From Lentinula raphanica (lineage: Eukaryota; Basidiomycota; Agaricomycetes; Agaricales; Omphalotaceae), in assembly GCA_027919835.1 (NCBI GenBank), contig JANVFP010000051.1:124001-188000 (forward strand): a stretch of DNA of 64,000 bases. Reading direction: 5' to 3'. Shown here piece by piece: positions 36,393 to 47,660 of this stretch. Position numbers and translations under genes: made by a program. Each line of letters opens with the position of its first letter. Position 1 is the stretch's first letter. The notes under the pieces were generated by a model that was not told the origin of the DNA, ran no database searches, and saw nothing but the letters and a program-made list of their open reading frames with translations.

Positions 36393-37471
36393 TACAGGTG
36401 GCCGCTCATGAATCTTTTGGCCACAGTTTAGACACCGGCCGAGCCCATTACGGATTGGAGTCCACTGCCAGTATAGGACTTGCCCCCGACGCCGTCGCCC
36501 ACATGCAACAAGTATGTATACGCTGGCAAGTCTTCCTCAAGCTCGTCCATCCCGTGTTCCAGAGCTCCCTTCCTGAACAGCCACCGGTATGTCATCCCGT
36601 TACTCATCGGTCTACCCCCGACTGAACCCATACAGGGCACACTGACCAACTCTCCGTCTGCCAACGCTATCGTGACTGAACTCTTCAAGAACTTTACAAA
36701 TTCCTTCTCCCACCAGTTTCTCCAGTTCGAACAACGCACTCAGGCTTTCATGCAACAAGCCATCGAGCACATGGGCACTCAAATCATTGAGCAACTTCGC
36801 TCAGTACACAACCTTGTCACTTATCAGAATTCACGCCGAGCTCCCGTCCAACCCTCCGTATACCAGGCTTTGAAAGCCGTTCTCAGACGGAAATACGACC
36901 CGCAACTCGGCTTCACCAGTCCTCAGCAGGCCGAGCTTATCAACAGTGTCGGGAGTTCCTTCCATGTGTTGGGTGTTCTCGAAACAGGCGGTGGCAAAAG
37001 CCTAGCTTTTTTTGGCGCACCCTTTCTCTTCCCTGACCATCTATTCATTGTCGTCAGCCCACTTGTCGCTCTCACTGAGGATCTCCGTCGACGGCTCCTC
37101 GAGACCAGCATCAAAGGCGGAGTATGGGGAGACACCTCCTGGGACCCGCATACGGCCCAACTCGTTCTAGTTTCAGCTCATAACGCAGGTACGACAGCGT
37201 TCGACCAATGGCTCAAACTGGCCGCCATCCGTTCCCGCCTCAAACGAGTCTTTGTCGACGAGGCTCACAAAATTGCAACGGACTCTGAATGGCGTCCATG
37301 CATCCGTCTCCTCACGCACCTCACCCGTCATGGGGTACCCCTTACCCTTCTGTCTGGATCACTCATGCCGCGTTCCATCCCAAAGATCCTCGAACTTCTC
37401 CATATCACCGACCTTTCTATTGTTGACGAAATCCGTCGATACACCGGCCGACCCAATCTACACACAGGATA
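36393..37471 (+). pseudogene. Telomere-linked-type RecQ helicase, middle part (motifs I-III)
   Basis: The frame resumes as QVAAHESFGHS at 36395, crosses one intron (36587..36635) and runs into the helicase core. Motif I is VLETGGGKSLAFF (Walker A), motif Ia is VVSPLVALTEDL, motif II is VFVDEAHKI (DEAH box) and motif III is LTLLSGSLMP. All look intact. The frame reaches GRPNLHTGY and is broken at 37472 by the foldback element. In superfamily-2 RecQ enzymes these motifs bind and hydrolyse ATP. Confidence 0.85.
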
Positions 37472-38866
37472 CAGTAAAGCTTTTGTAAAAAACACTGATA
37501 AGTTATCGGGTACCTATTGCAAATAGTTGTGATAACCCGGAGGGGGTCCCGGAAATGGCTCCGGGGGGTGGTCATGCCTGTCACCACCTGTCACATATGG
37601 CTTATATTTACTGTTTTGGGTAATTAATAATCATCCAGATATTAAATAAGCAGTACATTTTCAAAAAAACCCGAAAATTCATAAAAATTCATAAAAAAAC
37701 CTAAAATGGCCTGATTAGGTCAGATCAGGATATGTAAGCAAATGACCTCATATGATAAAAAATGATGTAGGGCCAATGTAGGTACTAAAAATAGCCCAAA
37801 AAATCACTAAAAATGCAAAAAATATTTAGGGATGGTATAGAGCCTATTGGAGGCCCAGGCACATCAAAATTACCAAAAAAGGAAAAAACAATGATCATGA
37901 TTTCATCTTGTAGCAAAAAATCTGAAAAAAATGCTAAAAATAGTCAAAAAATTCAGGGGTGCCTTGTTGGCCCTGAAAATGCAAAATAAAGAAAAATACG
38001 CGACAAGTGTAAAAATTTTCATCACTCCAAATCATTCCAAATCCACTATACAGTCAGTATATATGATGTATATGCTATATTTAGCATCCTAGTACCTTTA
38101 TTGGGCTAAAAATAGAACTTGATCTCATCTGATAGCAAAAAATCTGAAAAAATCATAAAAAATACTCAAAAAATTCAGGGGTGCCTTATTGGCCCTGAAA
38201 ATGCAAAATAAAAAAATATACACGATACAATTGAAAAACAACATCACTCCAAATCATACCAAATTCACTACACAGTCAGTATATACTATTTATAGCACCC
38301 CTAGTACCCTCAATCACTTATATCACTCAAGAATCATACCAAACTGAATGATTTGGGGAGTAAATATATTGTACATGATATTTTTAGCACACCTAGTACC
38401 CTTAATGACTCAGAACAATTTATATTACTCAATATGTTCAGTACACTTAACACTGATCAAACCTCACACATGAAAACTCATAACAGTACTTATATGTATT
38501 ATACTTAACACAGTTGACAATGAAAATACTCAAAACAGTATTATCAGTCACTATACTTAACACACTTAACAGTCAAAAAGTCGGAACAATGTTACTTTAT
38601 ATACATAACACACTCATTGTTATACTATAACACACTTATAACAACGAGTTTTGGGCGCTTATGGGCGCTTATTTGGTGTTTTTGAGTCGAAATTCATTAA
38701 TAGCACACTCAATAATTTTTGTGTGGGCTCTATATTGTGTAAGGATGTTGTTTATATCATACTACACTTGATACAACTCGGAGAACTCAAGATTACAGCT
38801 TTTGGAACTGGCTATATTGTGATCTTTTGTGAGATAACAGTGTTTTATGTAAATGTCAATGCATAC
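37472..38866 (+). repeat. Foldback left arm
   Basis: Inverted counterpart of 39158..40550. It contains cccggagggggtcccggaaatgg close to the outer end and the doubled gggcgcttat near 38655. Symmetry weakens but does not vanish beyond 38866. Confidence 0.9.
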
Positions 38867-39157
38867 ACCCATGTTATGAAGTCAAACTGCTACTGGGTCA
38901 TGAGAAGAGTTATCCTACAACCTATTCTATGCTAACCCTATGTGATACAGCAAAGAGATCTGTAATGGGGGTCATTGAATATGACATCTATTGTTACATG
39001 TAAGTGTAGACATCTATAGTGTACATGAAACATGTACATGTATATCACAGAGTCCAATAGTCATAGTGAGTATCTGAACCATGTTCAGACACTTCTAATA
39101 GACTGTAGGAGTGATTCCCTCATGAACCACCATCAGTATACTTGCATTACATGGACA

Positions 39158-40550
39158 TATGCATTGACATTTACATAAAACACTGTTATATTTCAAAAGA
39201 TCACAATATAGCCAACCACACAGGTTGAATTTTCGAGTTCTCTGAATTGTATCTAGAAGAATATGATATAGACAACATCCTTACACAATATAGAGCCCAC
39301 ACAAAAATTATTGAGTGTGCTATTAATGAATTTCGACTCAAAAACACCAAATAAGCGCCCATAAGCGCCCAAAACTCGTTGTTATAAGTGTGTTATAGTA
39401 TAACAATGAGTGTGTTATGTATATAAAGTAACATTGTTCCGACTTTTTGACTGTTAAGTGTGTTAAGTATAGTGACTGATAATACTGTTTTGAGTATTTT
39501 CATTGTCAACTGTGTTAAGTATAATACATATAAGTACTGTTATGAGTTTTCATGTGTGAGGTTTGATCAGTGTTAAGTGTACTGAACATATTGAGTAATA
39601 TAAATTGTTCTGAGTCATTAAGGGTACTAGGTGTGCTAAAAATATCATGTACAATATATTTACTCCCCAAATCATTCAGTTTGGTATGATTCTTGAGTGA
39701 TATAAGTGATTGAGGGTACTAGGGGTGCTATAAATAGTATATACTGACTGTGTAGTGAATTTGGTATGATTTGGAGTGATGTTGTTTTTCAATTGTATCG
39801 TGTATATTTTTTTATTTTGCATTTTCAGGGCCAATAAGGCACCCCTGAATTTTTTGAGTATTTTTTATGATTTTTTCAGATTTTTTGCTATCAGATGAGA
39901 TCAAGTTCTATTTTTAGCCCAATAAAGGTACTAGGATGCTAAATATAGCATATACATCATATATACTGACTGTATAGTGGATTTGGAATGATTTGGAGTG
40001 ATGAAAATTTTTACACTTGTCGCGTATTTTTCTTTATTTTGCATTTTCAGGGCCAACAAGGCACCCCTGAATTTTTTGACTATTTTTAGCATTTTTTTCA
40101 GATTTTTTGCTACAAGATGAGATCATGATCATTGTTTTTTCCTTTTTTGGTAATTTTGATGTGCCTGGGCCTCCAATAGGCTCTATACCATCCCTAAATA
40201 TTTTTTGCATTTTTAGTGATTTTTTGGGCTATTTTTAGTACCTACATTGGCCCTACATCATTTTTTATCATATGAGGTCATTTGCTTACATATCCTGATC
40301 TGACCTAATCAGGCCATTTTAGGTTTTTTATGAATTTTTATGAATTTTCGAGTTTTTTTGAAAATGTACTGCTTATTTAATATCTGGATGATTATTAATT
40401 ACCCAAAACAGTAAATATAAGCCATATGTGACAGGTGGTGACAGGCATGACCACCCCCCGGGGCCATTTCCGGGACCCCCTCCGGGTTATCACAACTATT
40501 TGCAATAGGTACCCGATAACTTATCAGTACTTTTTACAAAAGTTTTACAG
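39158..40550 (-). repeat. Foldback right arm
   Basis: Inverted counterpart of 37472..38866, with scattered substitutions; for example ggctccgg versus ggccccgg near the outer end. The two arms have diverged more at the inner end than at the outer end. Confidence 0.9.
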
Positions 40551-40552
40551 TA

Positions 40553-41833
40553 TCAGCTGATCTACAGTACTACGTTGAGAAGATTGAACAGGATGGGTAT
40601 CTTGACCGCATTCAAGCCTCAGTCCAATCCGAAACTGCCAAATTCGAACCCCACGATCGCGGTATCATATTTATGAAGACCATCGTCGAAACTGAGCAAG
40701 TCAGAGCTTCACTTCGATGTCCTGTATACACTGGCCAGATGACAATCGAGCAGAGGCGAGAATCAGAGCTGTGCTGGCGAAGAGGGTTGCGCCCAGAAGA
40801 CCGTTGGATCGTGGCTACCCAGGCCTTTGGGCAAGGCGTCGACTACGCCTCCGTAAGGACGGTCATCCACAAGGACCCCATGGAGCTCATCAACTTCTTC
40901 CAGGAGACTGGTCGCGCTGGAAGGGATGGAGATCCGGCTCGATGCTTCTGTTTCTGGACGGAATTACCACCGCCTGCCCCAGACCTGAAAAACGACCATT
41001 TAGGCAGAGCTGATATGATCATGCTCCTACAAACCACTGCATGCATCCGCATGTCGTTTGCCTCACTTGACCGGGAAACTCACTCTTGTCTTGCGCTCAA
41101 TGCCTCTCCATGCATGAACTGTGAAAGGCTTTCATTGGTACGTCTCTACTTACACTACTCATTCTCCCCTTCACATCCAACCCAGGTCCCACATGCGGTC
41201 GCTCCTGTTGACCTCCCCAATTTCAACAAGCCCCTGGTGCCCAATCTCCCAAACGACTCTTCTCAACTTGTCCCCCTCTCCGTCCCCATCAACGCCGCCA
41301 TGTTGAGTGCCAAATATGACCAAGGGCTCGAACAGCTACTCCTGTTCAAACGTATACTCGACGATGTCGAGCAATGCGGTTGCCTCGACTGTTGGGTCAA
41401 GTGTGACTTTCACAATACAACCACCACTCACAAACGACCCTGGGCTTTCGATCCCAGCCTTGCTACCCTCCTCCGCTTGAAAATGAAATCTGGTGATTTC
41501 TGGCCGTTTTGTTACAACTGCTGGATTCCGTTCCGTGAACCGTGTAATCATCCGCCGACTGAACCGTACCAAAAACTCGACCGCGATCGATGTACTCATG
41601 TCTGGGATGATCCAACGACAGGGAAGCTTGTACCTGTCGTACCGACGCTGATCGCTCTGATCTTCACCAGTCGACAGGAACTGGTCACAGAAATGGCCCA
41701 GAATCTGGGTCAAAAATGGCACACCATCGGACTGCTTACAGACTGGCTCCACGAGAAAGTCCAAAGCCCTTCTTCTGCGCCCAATCCTGTCATATTTATC
41801 AATTTGTACTTTACTCTTACCCGAAAAGCATAA
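40553..41833 (+). pseudogene. Telomere-linked-type RecQ helicase, C-terminal part (motifs IV-VI)
   Basis: The frame resumes as ADLQYYVEKIEQDGYL. Motif IV is GIIFMKTIVETEQ, motif V is VATQAFGQGVDYASV and motif VI is FFQETGRAGRDGDPARC, the arginine-finger box. One intron (about 41138..41186) separates NCERLSL from VPHAVAP. The tail has paired cysteines (CGCLDCWVKC, CYNCWIPFREPC) that may bind zinc. The stop is at 41833. With the two insertions removed, all RecQ motifs I-VI would be present, so the gene was probably functional before the two insertions. Confidence 0.85.
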
Positions 41834-41980
41834 ATTAAACGTTCCTCTTCGTCATTCCTAGTCGTCATATTACAATGTCTAAGCCCGATCATATAAAGCC
41901 TATGCCTCAATTCTAATCCCTTCATTCGCTCGTCTACCTCCTACCACATCCGCCGACTCGTTCACTGACATCCCTCCGCC

Positions 41981-43332
41981 ATGGTTCACAACTGGTAAGA
42001 CATACTGCCACGCTCCAATATGTAGCCTGACGCGTCTTTCTAAGCTCCTACTGCTCCTATGTATCTACGTCGCATGCCGACATATCGGACCACATCTTCG
42101 AGACACACCATCAAGAAAGTATCACCGACCGCCCGGTCCACATGGTACACCAAGGTAAATCCCAATTTATATCTCCTGTCCGCTACCTCAACGTATACAG
42201 GTGTCGCCTACCGCCTACACACCGCTGGTAGGCCAGACAAGTTCCTTTGTCCCTCCTGCAACACCATCGGTTCCAAGGCCGTCGTTTGGGACCATTTCAT
42301 TCACGCTCACAACTCCAAGGTAGGCGTCTTCCCCGCCTATCTAACACTTTCTCTCATTCGTCATGCCACAGAGAAAACGCGCAGAGGAGGTCGGCTCGTC
42401 TGGCCTTGAACTCGATCCGGTTGTACAACGCGTAGCCAAAAAGGCCAAATACAGCGGCCCGTCTCCTCCTATCACCCCTCCTCCGTTCTCTTCATCACCG
42501 ATGACTTCTTCTTCCGGGTCCTCCCTCCAACTGCCTTCAAGCCAAACTGCCGCCACGTCTGTTGCGTCTACAAGCCAAACCACGATCCAGCCCTCATTCG
42601 ATCCCAATGCTGTCGTCCTCGATACCCAGCGGATCCTCAAAGACCATAGTCCTACCCACGTCCTTTTCCACTTCCTTCACCATGCTATGTCCCCCATCAT
42701 TCGCCATTGTGCCTACCATCACGTTATGCTCAAATCACACCCCGAGTCACATCACCAGTTGTGGCGGTGTCCTAAGCGCATTTCCCACAAGAACTCTGAA
42801 TACAAAAAGGAATTCACTATCAAACTCGTCGCACAGGACGGGGCCTGCTGCTTCAAGTGCTGGACTCCACAGGATCCCATCTTCCACCATGGAACATCTG
42901 GCTGCGACATCGTCGACGGAGACCAATGGGAGCAGTGGTGGCGAGCCGTTCCATACCTTGTCTTTCGCACGGAATACCTCCGCACCAAGGTATTCGATGT
43001 TCTAGGTATACCCGTCGACACATTCCCAACCCTACGCTCGTTTGCGTCTTGGTTGACGCTATCCGCTCAAGACACTTCCGACCCGGAATACGATTTCCGT
43101 ATCACCAACCTAATCGTTTTGGTGTACGTCTACTTTCGCTTCTCGACTGAATCTTCTCTGGTGATCGGTACTGGTCTAGTCCTTGACCGTAAGTCTCTTA
43201 CCTTCTCTTCACCCTTATCATTCTCACATCCACTTATCAGGCATCGCGTACGGCAAGGATAAAGGCCCTACGAATGTCGTTGCCTCCGATCCCACTGCTC
43301 CTACCAATCCCAGTACCAACTGCTCCTCCTAG
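41981..43332 (+). CDS. C2H2-type zinc-finger protein A, 383 aa
   Basis: Five exons (41981..41994, 42045..42154, 42201..42319, 42372..43188, 43241..43332) give 384 codons. The first exon has 14 nt (MVHN plus part of a Cys codon). The splice completes the first cysteine of a C-x2-C-x12-H-x4-H finger (CSYCSY...DHIFETH). A second finger is C-x2-C-x11-H-x4-H (CPSC...DHFIHAH). A Ser/Pro-rich basic stretch follows (RVAKKAKYSG), then a globular domain with RHCAYHHVMLKSHPE, YLVFRTEYLRTKVFDVLG and SFASWLTLSAQD. The same C-terminal domain is in the gene at 46709, so the two are paralogues. It starts 148 bp downstream of the helicase stop on the same strand. Function unknown; nucleic-acid binding is inferred from the fingers. 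Confidence 0.8.
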
Positions 43333-44596
43333 AATAGCTTGTGCTCGTCTTCTCTCTCCTGCTTGCCTCAACGAAAGTTTACCCTTTAGACTTCCTTTTT
43401 CCTTTTGCTCACCGTTCTCAAAGGACCACTGGACCGTGTAACATGTAATATTAGCATATCGCCCCGCCGTCGTTCTCGTAGTTTTGACCGTTGCAGACCC
43501 AAGATCCCTTCCCCACCTGTCTTACCAAAGGACCACTGGACCAACCCCTGTACTTTTATCTTCCCGCGGACCTTCCCAGAATACCGCATGCCTTCATCTG
43601 CTTTCCTCAATGTCAGGTCTGTTACCCATGCCCCAGGACTTTCTCTCTGCTTCTCGTTCTCCAAGGACTATATTCCCCTGAATTCACTATCGTTCCATCC
43701 ATCCCCTCTTCGCTTTTACACGTCGTACAATCATGCTTTGTTCCGGACTCGCGCTTCTCAAGGACTACTGTAATATCGATTCTCCCTATACCCACCACCT
43801 GTTCTCCTTTCCGATAAATTTGTACATACCTAATGCTAAACTCTTCCTGTCCTTACAGAGATGTAGAATGCCATACACGCCTTAAATGGACACTAGGCGC
43901 CCGCCTTTAAATTCAGTACCCTCTTATTGTGTGATCGTTACCCGACTCGCTCTACAACGAGCCCTGGAATATATCGTGCAGCCTTCATCGACTGGGCATC
44001 GCTGTGCGATGAATAACCGTTCTTGAAGACGAGTACGAAGCTATTCGGAACAATGGCCTGTACTAGTCACTTGGTGGCTGTGTACCGCGTCAGCGTCACT
44101 TGACTTGATCATATGACCTTCAACCAACTCGGTTGATTCACCGCTCCGTTTCTTCTTCTTCCTCCATCCATCCGTCATTACGATGTACAACTCTTCAAAT
44201 CCACCATTCTCAGGCCCCCTCATATCGGCTGCCTTTACTCTGTTCCTACCTCGGGCGTTCCTCACTGCTAAGTTCCCGCCGACATATTAGCCAACACTCG
44301 CTTTTACGTTACAAGTAACGGCTATTCCACCCTCCTCAAATTGAGCGTTATGCCTCGGGTCTCATCCGAGTAAGTGAACTGCCCGTAATCACCCCTTTTT
44401 TCCCCGTTTTCAAGTTTCACTCCCGTTGTCCCCACATGATCGTACTCAAAGGATTCATCTTTAAGGGTGTCCCCAGCCTGCCCCGATCGGCCCTTGTCGT
44501 CACGTCAAAACCCTTTTGAAGCACCACCGTTCACACTGTACTATCCGGTATTACCTGTTTTCAACAAACTATCGCCTTTCTGCGCAGACCATAGGA
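43333..44596. other. Intergenic region with degenerate ggaccactgg repeats
   Basis: No supportable gene. The phrase aaaggaccactggacc recurs at about 43421 and 43527, with degenerate versions at about 43663 and 43757, suggesting a worn tandem repeat of about 100 bp. It leads into the 80-bp minisatellite. Confidence 0.45.
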
Positions 44597-45177
44597 GTCG
44601 AGTTCTACCCCTAGGACTCCTCCATCCCTTAACCTCGGTGGTCGAGTTCCAACCATTCGGGACTCCTACCCATGGGGTCGAGTTCTACCCTAGGACTCCT
44701 CCATTCCTTAACCTCGGTGGTCGAGTTCCATCCATTCGGGACTCCTACCCATGGGGTCGAGTTCTACCCCTAGGACTCCTCCATTCCTTAACCTCGGGGG
44801 TCGAGTTCCTTCCCTTCGGGACTCCTACCCATGGGGTCGAGTTCTACCCCTAGGACTCCTCCATCCCTTAACCTCGGTGGTCGAGTTCCATCCATTCGGG
44901 ACTCCTACCCATGGGGTCGAGTTCTACCCCTAGGACTCCTCCATTCCTTAACCTCGGTGGTCGAGTTCCTTCCCTTCGGGACTCCTACCCATGGGGTCGA
45001 GTTCTACCCCTAGGACTCCTCCATCCCTTAACCTCGGTGGTCGAGTTCCTTCCCTTCGGGACTCCTACCCATGGGGTCGAGTTCTACCCCTAGGACTCCT
45101 CCATCCCTTAACTTCGGTGGTCGAGTTCCTTCCCTTCGGGACTCCTACCCATGGGGTCGCGTTCTACCCCTAGGACT
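44597..45177 (+). repeat. 80-bp minisatellite, about 7.3 copies
   Basis: Units start with gtcgagttctacccctagga at 44597, 44677, 44756, 44836, 44916, 44996, 45076 and 45156. One unit is a base short. Each unit contains two halves opening gtcgagttc, so it may derive from a 40-bp duplication. Because 80 is not a multiple of three, the open frames across the array are artefacts. Confidence 0.95.
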
Positions 45178-45330
45178 TGCTCTCAATCGAACAATACCCG
45201 GTCTCGTTAACTACTTTCCTAGTAGACACCGATCATCGTATTGTCACAATATTATACATTGTCCACCACGTATCTCATTGAACGTCACAGAAAATAAAAA
45301 TGGCCCAATTTTGGGCCAATTTCCCTGCTA

Positions 45331-46543
45331 TCAAAAATCTTCGGGATTATCGCTTTCAGAATGAGGTCAGCAAACGCATTCCGACAGAGACGTTCACGCA
45401 CAAATCCAAAGCCCTTCCAGCGGCTCCAATACCTTGCCCCACGCCTGCCTTTGCATATTCGGATACCCGCTTCTCGAAGAAATTAGTCTTGCCTTGCAGG
45501 GAGATCAGGTCCATGAAATCGAACGGGTTCGCCGCCGAGTAGATCTTGTCCACCCCAAGCGCAACAAGAAGACGGTCGGCTACGAATTCGATATATTGCC
45601 GCATAAGTGCAGCGTTCATCCCAATAAGGCTGACCGGCAGCGATTCTATACATGGGATGAGATCCTTGTCCAGCATGACGAGAGTAAACCTAACCAGTTA
45701 AAAAGGCTTGCTCGATCTGCACCGCCTCGCGAATGATTTCCTGAACGATCGCTTGATCTGGACGGCGCTGAAGAAGCCCGAACAGCATACAAGCGAAATC
45801 CGTATGAAGTCCCTCATCCCGACTGATGAGCTCATTCGAAAAACACAAACCCGGCATCAAACCTCTCTTCTTCAACCAAAAAATGGCTGCAAAAGAGCCG
45901 GAGAAGAAGATACCCTCCACCGCTGCAAATGCAACCAGACGCTGTCCAAAACACGCTTCACCGTCGCGAATCCAACGCAAGGCCCAGTTTGCCTTTTCCG
46001 AAATGGAAGGGATCGTCTCAATCGCGCGGAAGAGCATGTCACGCTCGGAAGGGTCTTTGACGAACGTGTCGATGAGGAGCGAGTACGTCTCCGAGTGGAT
46101 GTTCTCCATCATAATCTGGAAACCGTAAAAGCATCTCACTTCCGCTACTTGAACCTCGTTCGAGAAACGTTCCAGAAGATTCTCGTTGACGATCCCATCC
46201 GAAGCCGCGAAAAACGCCAGAACTCTTGACAAGAAGAAACGCTCATTGTCGGTAAGCTTCTCCTTCCAATGCGGAATGTCCTTGGACAGATCAATTTCTT
46301 CCGTAGTCCAAAATGAAGCTTGCGCGGTTTTGTATTGTTCCCAGATCTACCTTGTGAGCGTAATTTTGGAAACCACTCGTCGCACCCACCTGAGGATATT
46401 GGAGTGGAAACAGAACAAAACGCCTTGGTGACTCTTGCAGCAGAGGCTCTGACTTGGCCGTCAATACCGCCCCATCCACTTCGCGTTTGCTCACCTTCTA
46501 CTTCCATATATGCGCTTCCTTCTTTAGCTAACAAACTGCTCAT
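45331..46543 (-). CDS. Ribonucleotide reductase small subunit (R2), 341 aa
   Basis: Five exons (46495..46543, 46390..46448, 45695..46346, 45402..45645, 45331..45352) joined by 43-49 nt introns give 342 codons. Canonical class Ia R2 features are all visible: [12 protein letters not shown], the first aspartate ligand in FFAASDG (about D86), E117-x-x-H120 in MENIHSE, the radical tyrosine Y124 in SETYSLL, a Glu in [10 protein letters not shown], and E-x-x-H in RDEGLHTDF. The last intron (gtgcgt...gaaag) brings in an acidic tail ending NPEDF, which fits the C-terminal phenylalanine tail that docks R2 on the large subunit; without that splice the tail would be aberrant. The N-terminus is about 50 residues shorter than in mammalian R2. 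The protein makes the tyrosyl radical for dNTP synthesis in the cytosol. It is an unusual housekeeping-type gene to find among subtelomere-like repeats, so it may be a second copy. Confidence 0.92.
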
Positions 46544-46708
46544 CTGTAATACACGTCAAGATAGGAAATCCACGGGATGGAGAACCCTACGTCGTATCCA
46601 GGTAATAGTTCGGGTGAGAGAAAGGGAACGCCGGACCACCGGAAATTTCCCACTTCCATAACCCTTCCTCGAACGCTCAACCCCTTTTACTTTCTCCTTC
46701 GTTGCACC
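46544..46708. promoter_or_regulatory. Short divergent promoter between R2 and C2H2 gene B
   Basis: Only 165 bp separate the start codons of the R2 gene (-) and C2H2 gene B (+). No specific site is identified; shared control is inferred from the spacing. Confidence 0.4.
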
Positions 46709-47598
46709 ATGTTCTACCACTGGTAAGCAAACCGTTGTCCTTGACTCACTCGTTCACTCATCTCCTGATAGTCCAGTCTGCCCTTTTCGATCCCAAACGT
46801 TTGATGAAACGTTCGCTCACAGTCAGAGCCACCCAGAAGTTATGCAAGCCCTTCAACAATTCTCTCATCGTATCCAGCTCTTACCCATCTTTCCCTCCTT
46901 TGGCGTCAATCCATCGCGTGGGCTCGGTGCCGTCACACTCCTGGCACGCGCAATGCGACCTGAGGACGTCTTTCGATTCATTCTGTCCTCCATGCAACCT
47001 GTTCTTCACACCTGCACCTATCACTTTATCATGCTCGGTCGTTCCACTGATCACTATGAGATTAAACGATGTAGTTCCCACTACAAACGTATCCTCAACC
47101 GTACCTCGGAATATCGACTTGTCTTTCTGCCTCTCATCACACCCACCCCGTCACTTGACAACAAGTGCAGGAAATGTGATCATCCCCGCTTCCCCATCTA
47201 CGGTCACTTCACTCCCACTCAATGTCTACGCTCTCCAATCCGCAACTTGGAATTCTGGAGTGCTTCCACCTACCTCATCTTCCGCACAGCCTACTTACGC
47301 AGCGCCGTCTTCACCAACCTCGGCCTTTCAAGCGATATTTTCCAAGGCAACCTCCAGTCCTATGCCTCCTGGTTGATCCTTCCCGCTCTCGACACTACCC
47401 AGCCGGGACACGACGCTATGTTCACGAACATGTCCCTCGTCCTGTACACCTACTTTCTACTCAAATCACGCAACGAGATCCCAGTCCCTCAACACGGACT
47501 TTATATTGACGGTAAGCGTCCCTTGACTCATTCTAAAACCGCACTCAAGCCAACTTACAGAGGAAGATCCTTGGTTTAGAAACGGTGGCGGAGTGTGA
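46709..47598 (+). CDS. C2H2-type zinc-finger protein B, 263 aa
   Basis: Three exons (46709..46722, 46772..47511, 47561..47598) give 264 codons. As in the paralogue at 41981, the first exon is 14 nt (MFYH plus part of a Cys codon) and the splice completes the first cysteine of a C-x2-C-x12-H-x3-H finger (CPVCPFRS...AHSQSH). Only this one finger is present; the second finger and the Ser/Pro linker of the paralogue are missing. The shared C-terminal domain shows HTCTYHFIMLGRS, YLIFRTAYLRSAVFTNLG and SYASWLILPALDT. The start lies 165 bp from the divergent RNR gene, suggesting a shared promoter region. Confidence 0.78.
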
Positions 47599-47660
47599 CG
47601 TAGACATACATGATGTGACTTTTCGTGAATGCATGTAACGCTCGTTATTCCAATACTACC

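Larger units (their letters stand above)
37472..40550. mobile_element. Foldback element, 3,079 bp, non-coding long inverted repeat
   Basis: Two arms of about 1.39 kb (37472..38866 and 39158..40550) are inverted copies around a spacer of about 290 bp. Ends are cagtaaagcttttg on the left and, complemented, ctgtaaaacttttg on the right. A TA dinucleotide flanks both ends (37470-37471, 40551-40552), as for Tc1/mariner-type insertion. The sequence is AT-rich and I find no coding capacity. It splits the helicase gene between motifs III and IV. A TA-precise excision would leave the helicase frame shifted by one base, so the exact boundary or a secondary small lesion is uncertain. Confidence 0.9.

Noticed and set aside
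38651..38935. 94-aa open frame inside the foldback element
   Set aside because: It lies in an arm with an inverted copy that does not keep the frame, and shows no motif.
44597..45177. Possible CRISPR-like array
   Set aside because: Units are full-length tandem repeats without unique spacers, and the genome is eukaryotic.
44467..45364. Series of overlapping open frames with repeated MGSSSTPRTPP peptides
   Set aside because: They are translations of the 80-bp minisatellite in shifting frames; the unit length is not a multiple of three and no start or intron context supports a gene.
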